DNA from: JACRDV01 sp024860865 [NCBI: Methanobacteriota archaeon]
Lineage (GTDB): Archaea; JACRDV01
Direction of reading: 5' to 3'
Assembly: GCA_024860865.1 (NCBI GenBank)
Contig: JACRDV010000008.1
Coordinates: 1-28,029, forward strand
Length of the DNA: 28,029 nt
The notes under the pieces are model-generated. The model was not told the DNA's origin. It saw only the letters and a program-made list of their open reading frames with translations, and ran no database searches. A program made the translations under genes and the position numbers. Shown here piece by piece: positions 16,961-24,213 of the stretch. Each line of letters opens with the position of its first letter. Positions within the stretch are counted from its first letter, which is position 1.

Positions 16961-17346
16961 CTAACGCACCATTATCATTATTCTTTAAGTTTTTAACTCG
17001 TAAAAAGGACATCTTCAAATTCAGCTATAACCAGTTGTTCTTCTTCGAGCATCTAAAGAAAATTGATAGTTTTTTTCTTTTATTAAAGTTCAAGAAATAA
17101 ATTTGTAGAATTAGATTTTAGTCAGGTTTATTATTTATTCAAAAGCAAAGATTACAACAAGCAACTCGCTCGATTTCGAGCGCGAGAATGGAATCTCTAA
17201 AAAGAATAAAATGCATTACTGCAGATAGTAATAGAGGAGTCTTTTCTATTCTTTTTTCTGTTTTTTAATTTAGAGTGACCCACAATAAATTTTGTCCGAC
17301 ATAAGTCTTAACCAAGTTTAAATAATTTTCAAGAAATTTAGAATTT
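16961..17346. other. Intergenic region with one hairpin
   Basis: These 386 bp hold no convincing gene. A perfect hairpin CGCTCG-ATTT-CGAGCG lies at 17167-17182, with outer CTCG/CGAG pairing, but no T-tract follows. A 19-codon minus-strand frame (17052-16993) is too short to support. Confidence 0.35.
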
Positions 17347-17730
17347 ATGAACAAATTTGATCCACGCAGGAGAGAAGACCGACTGAAAGCTCTTGGGCTT
17401 AAATACACGTCTAATTCAGGTGAGTGCCCACTTTACGATACAAGCTTAAATTCTAAATGCAAACTCGACCCTGACACTTACAGGCTTTATGACTGCAGAG
17501 GCATTTGGATTATAGATGGGATTTGTTGTAGATTTTTAGTCGGTGCGCGAGAAAGGCTGGTAGAAAAAGCCAATCAGACTTTGTTGCTGTCTCTATTCGG
17601 AGTTTCAGTGCTATTAGGCTACAATTCGATTGCTGTGATGGTGGGTATATTCATGATGTTATATGGATATAATCACTATCGAGTAAGGCAAAAAACAGGT
17701 TCGAAATTTTCTTTTGCCTCTAAGATTTAG
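17347..17730 (+). CDS. Cysteine-containing membrane protein of unknown function
   Basis: A 127-residue protein. The N-terminal half is soluble with five cysteines (C27, C37, C50, C59, C60: CPLYDTSLNSKCKL, YDCRGIW, GICCRFLVG), possibly a metal site or disulfides. The C-terminal half has two transmembrane segments at about residues 76-92 and 94-112, then a basic tail (YRVRQKTGSKF). ATG 17347 is the first start after an AT-rich leader with no strong ribosome site, perhaps a leaderless transcript. The stop codon overlaps the stop of the convergent 45-residue gene. No family is recognised. Confidence 0.6.
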   Translation: MNKFDPRRREDRLKALGLKYTSNSGECPLYDTSLNSKCKLDPDTYRLYDCRGIWIIDGICCRFLVGARERLVEKANQTLLLSLFGVSVLLGYNSIAVMVGIFMMLYGYNHYRVRQKTGSKFSFASKI

Positions 17731-17864
17731 CCATATATTACTTCTTTAGGGTCTACAATTCTACGTCTTTTGTTCTCTATGATACTCAATGCATCACATG
17801 CCGCACACGACTCAACTTTCTCTAGCTTTGTCTTAATCCAGATGTGTTCGTGTTTGTTCCTCAT
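17727..17864 (-). CDS. Small CxxC protein (45 aa)
   Basis: This short minus-strand ORF runs from ATG 17864 to TAA 17729-17727. The product is MRNKHEHIWIKTKLEKVE followed by SCAACDALSIIENKRRRI and a short tail. A single CAAC pair, early His residues (HEH) and a charged helix suggest a small metal-binding or nucleic-acid-binding protein. Its stop overlaps the stop of the 127-residue gene on the other strand by 2 nt, a neat convergent pair. No clear ribosome site precedes the ATG. Composition is protein-like (balanced charge, WIKTK and VDPKEVIYG segments), so I favour a real gene, with moderate confidence. Confidence 0.5.
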   Translation of the reverse strand: MRNKHEHIWIKTKLEKVESCAACDALSIIENKRRRIVDPKEVIYG

Positions 17865-18077
17865 AGGGTTAGAATAGTTAGTTTATGTACTATATTTGAT
17901 TTGCTTCGCTAATTATATTATTAAACTGACATTAAGCTTAATAAGTCGAGGAAAAAACATGATTAATTGTCGTTTCGCTCGAGGTCTCTCGAAAGCTGGT
18001 ATCAATTAGAAATTGTTAAATGAAAGATCTAAATTTTTGCTAATGTTTTTGTCTCCTAAGTCGATATTAATTTTCAG

Positions 18078-18581
18078 GTGAAAAAGCTGGGATTAATTAT
18101 ACTTAAAGTTCCAATCAGTCAGACGCGAACAGCTGAAGATGAAGCTGTAAAGATACTTAAGGAAAAACAAGTGAGTTTTAACATCGTACCTACTAGATTT
18201 CGAGGGCTTGTTTTATTGGAAGTTGAAAAGCCGCGAGAGATAGCAAATCTTCTTAGAGAATTTGAAACTTATTATATTTACAAGATTTTTCCAGCTGAGA
18301 AAATTGTAGAAACGAATTACGACATTGTGAAGCGAGAGGCAATCGAATTATCTAAACTGTTGATTAAACCAGAAGAGACTTTTGCTTGTAGAGTTGAGCG
18401 AAGGGGAGCTTTTGGTTCTAGAACAACACCAGAGATTGAGCGAGATATAGGCGGAGAGATAAACGATATAATTGGATGTAAATGTAACTTAAAGGATCCG
18501 GATAAACTCGTGCAAATCGAGGTTTTAGATGGAGATAGTGCTATTTGCATCCTTAATAGAGCAGAAAGAGCGAGAAAATGA
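18078..18581 (+). CDS. THUMP-domain RNA-binding protein (COG1818-like)
   Basis: A 167-residue protein resembling the archaeal stand-alone THUMP proteins of the Tan1-like group, which bind tRNA and assist modification (Tan1 helps Kre33/TmcA make N4-acetylcytidine in tRNA). The N-terminal 75 residues are an alpha/beta domain with FRGLVLLEVEKP. The THUMP part spans about residues 85-160, with TFACRVERRGAFGSR and the EIERDIGGEIND helix followed by the strand LVQIEVLDGDSAIC. The start is GTG 18078. It stands alone, and a 9-bp hairpin follows its stop. Confidence 0.82.
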   Translation: MKKLGLIILKVPISQTRTAEDEAVKILKEKQVSFNIVPTRFRGLVLLEVEKPREIANLLREFETYYIYKIFPAEKIVETNYDIVKREAIELSKLLIKPEETFACRVERRGAFGSRTTPEIERDIGGEINDIIGCKCNLKDPDKLVQIEVLDGDSAICILNRAERARK

Positions 18582-18584
18582 ACG

Positions 18585-18607
18585 TTTTTAAAGGGACTCT
18601 TTAAAAA
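18585..18607 (+). terminator. Hairpin after the THUMP gene
   Basis: TTTTTAAAG and CTTTAAAAA are perfect 9-bp arms around a GGACT loop, 4 nt after the stop codon. It is AT-rich and not followed by a long T-tract, so a terminator role is plausible but not proven. Confidence 0.45.
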
Positions 18608-18795
18608 ATATTAAGAATTACTGAATTTCTCTTATTCTCAAAAATCTTCCTAGATAATCCTCGCTATAAAGGTTTCAACTATAAATTTAGTCTTTTATAT
18701 TATGATTTTTAGAATTTTTTTAAAAATATGGTATGAAATTTTGTATAAATTTAAAATACTAACAATATAAAATTGATATTGTCTAATAGTGCGTA

Positions 18796-18801
18796 GGAGG
18801 T
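18796..18801 (+). promoter_or_regulatory. Strong ribosome site with no canonical start codon
   Basis: GGAGGT is the best Shine-Dalgarno sequence in the area, yet at normal spacing (6 nt) it is followed by ATC in frame with the V4R gene. The nearest canonical in-frame starts are 57 nt further on, behind a weak AAGGT. Confidence 0.5.
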
Positions 18802-18858
18802 ATATCCATCAAAACACGAAGTCCAAAGGGAATAAAAAACCAAAAAGGTACTGCTCCT

Positions 18859-19440
18859 TTGAAAATGATCGCTAAGGATTCAATCACACCGAAAAAGGGA
18901 TTTCAATTTAACGATGAGGGATCGGTGCATTTTTTGGGAATTAAAGGTTTGCTCTTGACTTATAATTTTTTGAATAAGATTTACACCGACTCAAACAGCG
19001 AGATATCATTCGAAAAAGGTGTAAAAACTGGACGCCAATATGCTGAGAATTTATTTAAAAGTTTAGGAGTTAAAGCTAGAGAAATTTTGAATGCCTATCT
19101 AAAAATGACTATATTCAAAGAAAGAGGGGCAATATCGATTGCTACATTTGATAAGAAAAAGAAAGTTGTAATTGTTAAGTACAGGAACCCACGCCCAGAA
19201 AACAGAGAATTCAATGCATTTGTTAGGGGTATCACTCAAGGGGTTTTTGAGCATGCTTTTGAAGGTGAAATAGAATTACAAGAATCCAAATGTACTTTAA
19301 GGGGCGACGAATTTTGCGAATTTATTATTTCTAAACTTGATGATTTTAGCCCAGAGGGTCCGAAATTCAATACCTTTAACTTGTCAATACCTGAAGTGCA
19401 TGCATCTCATAGCAAAGTAGAGCAAGTCATTGAAAACTAG
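18859..19440 (+). CDS. V4R (4-vinyl reductase) domain protein
   Basis: A 193-residue form starts at TTG 18859 (ATG at 18865 also possible). The C-terminal two thirds are a V4R domain, a small-molecule-binding fold found in archaeal regulators and in bacteriochlorophyll enzymes: GVKTGRQYAENLFKSLG, AYLKMTIFKERGAISI and the closing ESKCTLRGDEFCEFII with its two cysteines. There is no HTH, so it is a stand-alone sensor-like protein. The frame is open upstream to 18790. A perfect GGAGGT (18796-18801) lies 6 nt before an in-frame ATC (18808), which would add 17 residues, so the true start may be non-AUG. It overlaps or abuts the small membrane protein that follows. Confidence 0.8.
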   Translation: MKMIAKDSITPKKGFQFNDEGSVHFLGIKGLLLTYNFLNKIYTDSNSEISFEKGVKTGRQYAENLFKSLGVKAREILNAYLKMTIFKERGAISIATFDKKKKVVIVKYRNPRPENREFNAFVRGITQGVFEHAFEGEIELQESKCTLRGDEFCEFIISKLDDFSPEGPKFNTFNLSIPEVHASHSKVEQVIEN

Positions 19441-19450
19441 GGGCATGGAT

Positions 19451-19681
19451 GTGAATCATAATAATCTAAGTGAATGGTTGATAATGGTAGGTGCTTTGAT
19501 GTCCCCGGTAGTTCCTAGTTGGGAGATACCAGTCGTTTCATTCTTTATTCGCATAAAATGGTTCAGTATTGTTCCATTGATCCTTTGCACTATTTGGAGT
19601 ATAGGGATTGCTTTACTTTTTGTTGGTGCTTTTCTTGCTGGCAAAACTATCAAAAGAAGTCTCTATACATTTAAAGTCTAA
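19451..19681 (+). CDS. Small membrane protein, possibly coupled to the V4R gene
   Basis: A 76-residue protein with two hydrophobic segments (about residues 8-24 and 34-62; SIVPLILCTIWSIGIALLFV lies in the second) and a basic C-terminus (KTIKRSLYTFKV). I chose GTG 19451 because AGGGG (19439-19443) is 7 nt before it; ATG 19445 and TTG 19430 are in the same frame and the latter would overlap the V4R stop. No family is recognised. Its position suggests cotranscription with the V4R protein, perhaps as a membrane partner. Confidence 0.5.
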   Translation: MNHNNLSEWLIMVGALMSPVVPSWEIPVVSFFIRIKWFSIVPLILCTIWSIGIALLFVGAFLAGKTIKRSLYTFKV

Positions 19682-19685
19682 TAAC

Positions 19686-19802
19686 TTATTTAGTGAAAGC
19701 TATTTTTTCCCTCTTCTTAGATTTTTCCTCTTCTTCAAACTCCATTATGTCAACATAATCTAAAGTTCCCAGCTTTTTTAACTGTTTTTCTGCCTTGGCT
19801 TT
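19686..19802 (-). pseudogene. C-terminal remnant of an unidentified charged protein
   Basis: The minus strand is open for 38 codons ending at TAA 19688-19686 and encodes AKAEKQLKKLGTLDYVDIME followed by a charged FEEEEKSKKRE tail. An in-frame stop lies directly before it and there is no start codon with a ribosome site. The text is protein-like, so it is probably the tail of a decayed gene. Confidence 0.3.
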
Positions 19803-19847
19803 TTATCTAAAGAATATTTTCACCTAAAATTTCATATGCATTTGTTT

Positions 19848-20102
19848 CTAATGGTGAATCTTGCGGTATGGGATTTTTAGTATTGAATCACATTTGGGAC
19901 ATTTGTATGGCATTTGAGCATCTTTTATAAAATAAAAAGAAAAGCCACATTCTTGGCAAGTAGTATCTTTTAACTCTTTTTTAGGTTCTTCTTGGCCCAG
20001 CCAAAGCAATACTCCGCGGCAAATTGAACAAAAACGCGGTTCTGGTGTTTCACTTTTAGTACAAATTAAATAAGAACAACTCTCGCACTTGTAGCAGTAC
20101 AA
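19848..20102 (-). CDS. Double zinc-ribbon protein (84 aa)
   Basis: An 84-residue protein with two zinc ribbons. The first uses CYKC/CESC near the N-terminus with RFCSICRG. The second uses TCQECGFSF with YKCPKCDSIL. Such small proteins are common in archaea and serve as rubredoxin-like, nucleic-acid-binding or adaptor modules; no specific function can be given. It starts at TTG 20102, 7 nt after GAGG. It is followed on the same strand by debris at 19686-19802 and preceded by the DJ-1/PfpI gene 33 bp away, which may form an operon. Confidence 0.72.
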   Translation of the reverse strand: MYCYKCESCSYLICTKSETPEPRFCSICRGVLLWLGQEEPKKELKDTTCQECGFSFYFIKDAQMPYKCPKCDSILKIPYRKIHH

Positions 20103-20134
20103 TGCAATTCCTCATTTATGCAGTTTTTAGTAGG

Positions 20135-20656
20135 TTATTTGCTCAAAGCTTTAATAATTTGCTCACAAAAATTTGGCAGATCGCCTGGATGCCGTGAAGT
20201 GATAATATTTTCATCTTTAATGACTGATTTATCAGCATATATAGCTCCAGCATTTATCACATCATCTTTAATAGCTTTGTAACAAGTTACGTGCTTGCCC
20301 TCTAAGATTCCGGCTGAAATCAGCACTTGTGGACCATGACAAATTGCGGCGATTATTTTATCATTTTTGTAAATCTTTCTTACTAATTCCAATGCTTTTC
20401 CGTTTGTTCTGAGTTTATCTGGGGCGTATCCGCCCGGAATAATCAAACAATCTGGCAGTGGTTTTGTCAAGGCTTCTTCTAAATTCATATGGGGCTCAAT
20501 AAGTTGCCCATGTTTTCCTCTGAGTGTCTCTTTTTTCGGTGCCACGATTTTAACATCAGCGCATTCTTCCTTAAGCCTAATTTGTGGATAAGTGAGTTCA
20601 GTATCTTCGAATTCGTGCGTAGTGAGAATAAAAATCCTTTTTTCTGCTAAACTCAA
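20135..20656 (-). CDS. DJ-1/PfpI family protein (intracellular protease/glyoxalase-like)
   Basis: A 173-residue class-I-glutamine-amidotransferase-like protein. The nucleophile elbow IIAAICHGPQVLISAG places the reactive Cys at 106 with His 107, and the acidic partner sits in FEDTELTYP near residue 17. The LIIPGGYAPD segment and the final IITSRHPGDLPNF strand-loop are typical of PfpI/YhbO proteins, which act as protease, deglycase or glyoxalase-like stress enzymes. The length equals that of PfpI. It starts at TTG 20656, with no strong ribosome site visible. Confidence 0.9.
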   Translation of the reverse strand: MSLAEKRIFILTTHEFEDTELTYPQIRLKEECADVKIVAPKKETLRGKHGQLIEPHMNLEEALTKPLPDCLIIPGGYAPDKLRTNGKALELVRKIYKNDKIIAAICHGPQVLISAGILEGKHVTCYKAIKDDVINAGAIYADKSVIKDENIITSRHPGDLPNFCEQIIKALSK

Positions 20657-20859
20657 GTAATCCGCTCATTATTGGAAAATATAATAATTAATTGAGATAA
20701 AAGAATACCGACTATAAACTTTACTCTTAATAACTTATTGGCTAGCTTAATTCAAAAAAATAGCATGCATGAAAATTGCTATATTTAGAAAAACTAACTA
20801 ACATTGAGAACTGAGCTTAGATAGCAATAAACTTTCTCAAATACGATAATTAGATAAAA

Positions 20860-21198
20860 TCAGTTTATTCGGTTTGACTCAAATTCTTTCAAGAAATTCC
20901 TTAAAGACTCAAAATCTCCAGAGAATTTATAGATTATTTTTTTGTTGCTATTTAAATTGACCTGTTCAACAATTCGCAAACTCGCGAACTTTTTTAAACA
21001 AGATGAGGCTGTGGTTGGGCTAATTTCAGCTGAGCGAGCAACTTCTCTTATGCTTTTCAATTCGCACTTGCTCAAAGCAATTAGACATTTTATTCGAGGG
21101 TCATCACGAAAAATGTTAAAAACTGTATTAACCATAAACATTAAGAGGTTATTATCGTCTACGGCTATAGGCTTTAGTTCGCAAGCATTTGCAGACAT
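20860..21198 (-). CDS. Winged-helix transcription regulator (ArsR/MarR-like)
   Basis: A 112-residue protein from ATG 21198, chosen because AGGA is 5 nt upstream; the frame stays open to a TTG at 21261 with no ribosome site. Residues about 40-100 form a winged HTH: KCLIALSKCELKSIREVARS, then AEISPTTASSCLKKFASLRIV (recognition helix) and a wing NSNKKIIYKFSG. The pattern fits archaeal ArsR-like dissociable regulators. The N-terminal ACELKPIAVDDNN is unassigned. It is separated by about 110 bp from the convergent-side HhH gene, and its target is unknown. Confidence 0.75.
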   Translation of the reverse strand: MSANACELKPIAVDDNNLLMFMVNTVFNIFRDDPRIKCLIALSKCELKSIREVARSAEISPTTASSCLKKFASLRIVEQVNLNSNKKIIYKFSGDFESLRNFLKEFESNRIN

Positions 21199-21312
21199 AA
21201 AATTCCTAATTGAAGAGGTGATATTAGAATTTTTAAGATTATTGTAATCGGTTGTATACAAGTTCTTTTAATTATTAAAACATTAAAAAATCATATAATT
21301 TTTCATTTATAG

Positions 21313-22026
21313 TTATTTCTTATCGTTTCTTACAATTTTAGATAAGATTTCTGAATATTTTAAACTAGCTTCTGATTGCACTAGCCAAGTCATCCAACAG
21401 AGTTCAATTGGCCTATAGCCAGTTTTCTGAGCAATTTTATGAACGGTCTCTATAAAAGCGATATCATCTAAAATCGGCGTTATTACTTCAGATTCTTTTA
21501 AGATATTTGTAATAATCCTTCTGACTATTTTATCAGGCATGACTGTATCTATCCCACCCATCATTCTTAAATACTGAAAAGTGTTTAAGCCTACACCTTT
21601 GATTTTACCGATTGGATTTTCTTTCCAATTTTGTAACTGCGCATTCTTTGCCCAAGTGATGAAAGCTTGTTTATCAGTTTTCAAATTTTTTTGCTCTTTA
21701 ATGTTTACTAAAGAAGAAGCAATAGATTTGGCAACTTCCCAAGATCTTTTGTTCTTCCAAATTTTTCTAAGAACTTTCATCTCTGCAGAAGTAAGATCTT
21801 CTAAACTTTTTATTTTTCCTGATTTAACGAAAGTCTCCTCAAATTCGATCATTTTTGGGACAACTGTTTTAAAATAATTTAACCCAATTGATGTAAAAGC
21901 AGCATCTATAACCATTAAAAGGATACTACTCCCCCATCTCCTAGTCTTTAGGCATTGATTGCAATAATACCTAACCTCAGGAACTTTTTGCATGTAATGA
22001 TTGACAATAGTTTTTAGTTTATTCAA
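21313..22026 (-). CDS. HhH-GPD-like DNA-repair protein lacking the catalytic lysine
   Basis: A 237-residue, mostly helical protein. The helix-hairpin-helix is IGKIKGVGLNTFQYLRMMGG (about residues 139-158), followed by DTVMPDKIVRRI, which aligns with VDTHVxR of endonuclease III and keeps the Asp (D165). The position of the catalytic Lys (VGxKT) is Asn 148, so if it is a glycosylase it would be monofunctional. There is no C-terminal [4Fe-4S] loop; a CNQC pair is near residue 22. It starts at TTG 22026, 6 nt after AGGG. It is divergent from ku with a 92-bp spacer, suggesting a role in double-strand-break or base repair. Family-level call good, substrate unknown. Confidence 0.65.
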   Translation of the reverse strand: MNKLKTIVNHYMQKVPEVRYYCNQCLKTRRWGSSILLMVIDAAFTSIGLNYFKTVVPKMIEFEETFVKSGKIKSLEDLTSAEMKVLRKIWKNKRSWEVAKSIASSLVNIKEQKNLKTDKQAFITWAKNAQLQNWKENPIGKIKGVGLNTFQYLRMMGGIDTVMPDKIVRRIITNILKESEVITPILDDIAFIETVHKIAQKTGYRPIELCWMTWLVQSEASLKYSEILSKIVRNDKK

Positions 22027-22118
22027 ATTGACCCTTCAAATCTCAGAAAACCTCTTTATGCAAAAAAATATAATTTAGTGTTTTCTAATTCTTTTAAAGA
22101 TTAAATTTTTGTGATATT

Positions 22119-22931
22119 ATGGCCCGTGCTATCTGGACTGGAAGTATTTCATTCGGTCTCGTTAACATTCCTATACGGCTCTATCCAGCGACCGAAGATC
22201 ACGAGATTTCCTTTCGAACACTTCACGATAAGTGCAATACTCCGCTCGAATATAAGCGATATTGCCCAGTGTGTAAAACAGAAGTTTCTTGGGAGAACGT
22301 TGATAAAGGATTTCAAGTTACTAAGGGCAAATTTGTAGTTCTTAAGAAAGCAGATTTTGAGCGCATTAAGTTAAAAACCACAAAGACTATTGATATACTC
22401 CAATTCGTCAATGCAGCAAGAATTGACCCGATTTTCTATAACAAACACTATTTTATTGCTCCTGAAAAAGGTGCTGAGCAAGCATATTCTTTGTTTAAAG
22501 AAGCACTTGAGCTTTCTGGGATGATGGCGCTTGGAAAAGTAGTGATGCGAAATCGTGAGCATCTGGTAGCGCTAAGATGGTATGGCAAAGGTCTTTTGAT
22601 GTCAATATTGTATTATAAGGATGAAGTGAAATCACCTGAGGATTTTGAGGAAATCAAGCAATTAGTGGCAGTGCGAAGTGATGCTCAACTCAAGTTAGCG
22701 AGATTGTTAATAGATCAATTAGCGAAAGAAGATTTTGAGATCAGTGATTTCAAAGACGAGTATCGCAGGGCTCTTCAGCAGTTAGTGAGCGCTAAGCTTA
22801 AAGGCGAAGAATTTTTAGTTGAAAAACCTCCAACTGTCGAGGCAGCAAGAGATTTGATGTCAGCGCTAAAAGCAAGCGTAGAGCAGTTTAAGAAAAAGAA
22901 GAAAAAGAAAATAGAAGTGGAGGCTAGGTGA
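22119..22931 (+). CDS. ku: Ku protein (non-homologous end joining)
   Basis: A 270-residue Ku homolog, close to the usual size of bacterial/archaeal Ku. It opens with MARAIWTGSISFGLVNIPIR, the family's most conserved stretch, and continues with LHDKCNTPLEYKRYCPVCKT, then GFQVTKGKFVVL and the bridge-region text MALGKVVMRNREHLVALRW. The C-terminus ends in a lysine-rich run (FKKKKKKKIEVEAR), the DNA-binding tail seen in many Ku proteins. Ku forms a homodimeric ring that threads onto DNA ends and recruits a LigD-type ligase. The decayed ligase 5' copy begins 11 bp after its stop and the interrupted ligase follows, so this is a Ku-ligase NHEJ locus. Confidence 0.96.
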   Translation: MARAIWTGSISFGLVNIPIRLYPATEDHEISFRTLHDKCNTPLEYKRYCPVCKTEVSWENVDKGFQVTKGKFVVLKKADFERIKLKTTKTIDILQFVNAARIDPIFYNKHYFIAPEKGAEQAYSLFKEALELSGMMALGKVVMRNREHLVALRWYGKGLLMSILYYKDEVKSPEDFEEIKQLVAVRSDAQLKLARLLIDQLAKEDFEISDFKDEYRRALQQLVSAKLKGEEFLVEKPPTVEAARDLMSALKASVEQFKKKKKKKIEVEAR

Positions 22932-22941
22932 GCTTCTTTTG

Positions 22942-23024
22942 ATGAATGAAAAAATTGAGCCAATGCTATCTATCCTAGCAAACCATTTGATTCCCCTAAC
23001 CATATTTTTGAAATCAAATTTGAT
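22942..23024 (+). pseudogene. Decayed extra copy of the DNA ligase 5' end
   Basis: From ATG 22942 the sequence reads MNEKIEPMLSILA. After a 1-nt loss near 22981 it continues PFDSPNHIFEIKFD, the same segment as residues 5-31 of the ligase downstream. The two copies differ at many positions, so this is an old paralogous or replaced 5' end rather than a recent duplication. It contains the active-site EIKFD without interruption but then diverges (PQLILKMEND), losing the rest of the gene. It sits where the ligase should start in a Ku-LigD operon. Confidence 0.6.
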
Positions 23025-23070
23025 CCACAACTAATATTAAAAATGGAAAATGATGAGGTGAAAGTTAAAA

Positions 23071-24065
23071 ATGACCTTATTTGAAGAAAAAATAGCGCCA
23101 ATGTTAGCACATATTTCAGAACCATTTGATTCAAACGAGTGGTTATTTGAGATCAAAATTTCTTGGTAGTTTTTTGCCAGGAAATGGTCATATTTGATGG
23201 TACTAGGACAATTGCTTTTCTTGGAAAAACAACTCGTCTTCAAAATCGTCGCTTTATAGATTTAACGTACCGTTACCCTGAACTCCAGCAATTAAATCGA
23301 AATATTAAGGCAAAAGAGGCGATTCTCGATGGAGAGATTATTGTATTCCAAAATGGATTGTCAAATTTTTACAAATTACAAGAAAGAGAACATCAAACGA
23401 AAAAGTTTAAGATAAATCTACTTTCTGAGCAAATGCCCGCAGTTTATGTAGCTTTTGATTTACTTTACTTAAATGGAAAGAAGTTAGTTACTCAACCTCT
23501 TATTAAACGAAGAGAATTATTAAGTAAAACAGTCAAAGAGGATGAGCGCATTCTTGTTTCACAATATATTTTTGAGTATGGCAAATCTTACTTCAAAGAG
23601 GCAAAAAAACGTGGATTAGAAGGGATAATGGCTAAGCAAATAGGTAGCCCATATCTAATTGGAATGCGTAGCCGATATTGGTTGAAGATAAAGAATTTGA
23701 AAACACTTGATTGCGTTATAGCCGGCTACACAAAGGGAGAAGGTTGGCGGACAAAATACTTCGGAGCTTTAGTTTTGGGTTGCTATTATAGAGGAAAGTT
23801 GACTTATATCGGAAGAGTTGGAACAGGATTAAATGTCTCTGAATTCGAGTTAATTACTCCTCAGTTTGAAAAACTTAAAACAAAAGATTGCCCTTTTTCT
23901 GAAAAGCCAAGGTTTCCCTCGGATATAGAGGTAACGTGGATCAAACCAGAGCTTGTTTGTGAAGTAAAATTCATGAATTTATCCCGAGACCTAAAATTGC
24001 GGGCTCCTAGTTTTATTCGCTTACGGAATGATAAGTGGCCAAAGGATTGTGAGTTAGAAATTTGA
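23071..24065 (+). CDS. ATP-dependent DNA ligase (LigD-type), interrupted by a 35-nt putative BHB intron
   Basis: Exon 1 starts at ATG 23071 after GAGGTG (23054-23059) and reads MTLFEEKIAPMLAHISEPFD, then SNEWLFEIK. As written the frame then hits TAG at 23167. Removing 23157-23191 joins it to the 24065 frame and gives a 319-residue ligase with motif I EIKFDGTR (nucleotidyl Lys 29), motif III AFDLLYLNG, motif IV EGIMAKQ, motif V WLKIKN, and an OB-fold domain ending IRLRNDKWPKD. Without removal, the longest ORF (TTG 23163) has IFDG in place of KFDG and would lack the catalytic lysine. The ligase seals breaks held by Ku, encoded just upstream. Either the mRNA is spliced or the gene is dead; perfect conservation of all other motifs argues for function. 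Confidence 0.8.
23157..23191 (+). other. Putative bulge-helix-bulge (BHB) intron, 35 nt
   Basis: The RNA around the interruption folds as a standard archaeal BHB. The central 4-bp helix is GAUC (23151-23154) with GGUC (23186-23189), including one U.G. The 3-nt bulges are AAA (23155-23157) and AUA (23190-23192). The intron stem is 9 bp, 23158-23166 with 23177-23185 (one U.G), around a 10-nt loop. Cutting after the second nucleotide of each bulge, as the archaeal tRNA-splicing endonuclease does, removes exactly 35 nt and rebuilds the AAA lysine codon. The exon-exon helix is weak (A-U, G.U, a U-U mismatch, then U.G, U-A, A-U). Splicing is inferred. Confidence 0.6.
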
Positions 24066-24213
24066 ATTAATTTTCAGAAAGACAATGCATATATTTTTTA
24101 TCTTACCTTGTAAAAATCTTAATAATTTCTAATTTAAAGAAACTTCTGAATTAGAAAGACAAAGAGCAGAATGGTAACAAATATCTTTTGTTTTTAACTA
24201 ACTTGTAAACTAT

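Noticed and set aside
16993-17052. 19-codon minus-strand ORF (MLEEEQLVIAEFEDVLFTS)
   Set aside because: Too short, flanked at once by a stop, and with no ribosome site.
17941-18010. Box C/D RNA around ATGATTA and the CGAG/CTCG hairpin
   Set aside because: No D box (CTGA) at a suitable distance and the C box is imperfect.
18859-18861. TTG as the certain start of the V4R gene
   Set aside because: A much stronger ribosome site lies upstream, so this coordinate is kept only as the nearest canonical start.
23163-24065. Ligase starting at TTG 23163 as a complete 300-residue enzyme
   Set aside because: It would lack the catalytic lysine (IFDG instead of KFDG) and the N-terminal segment that is present just upstream at 23071-23157.
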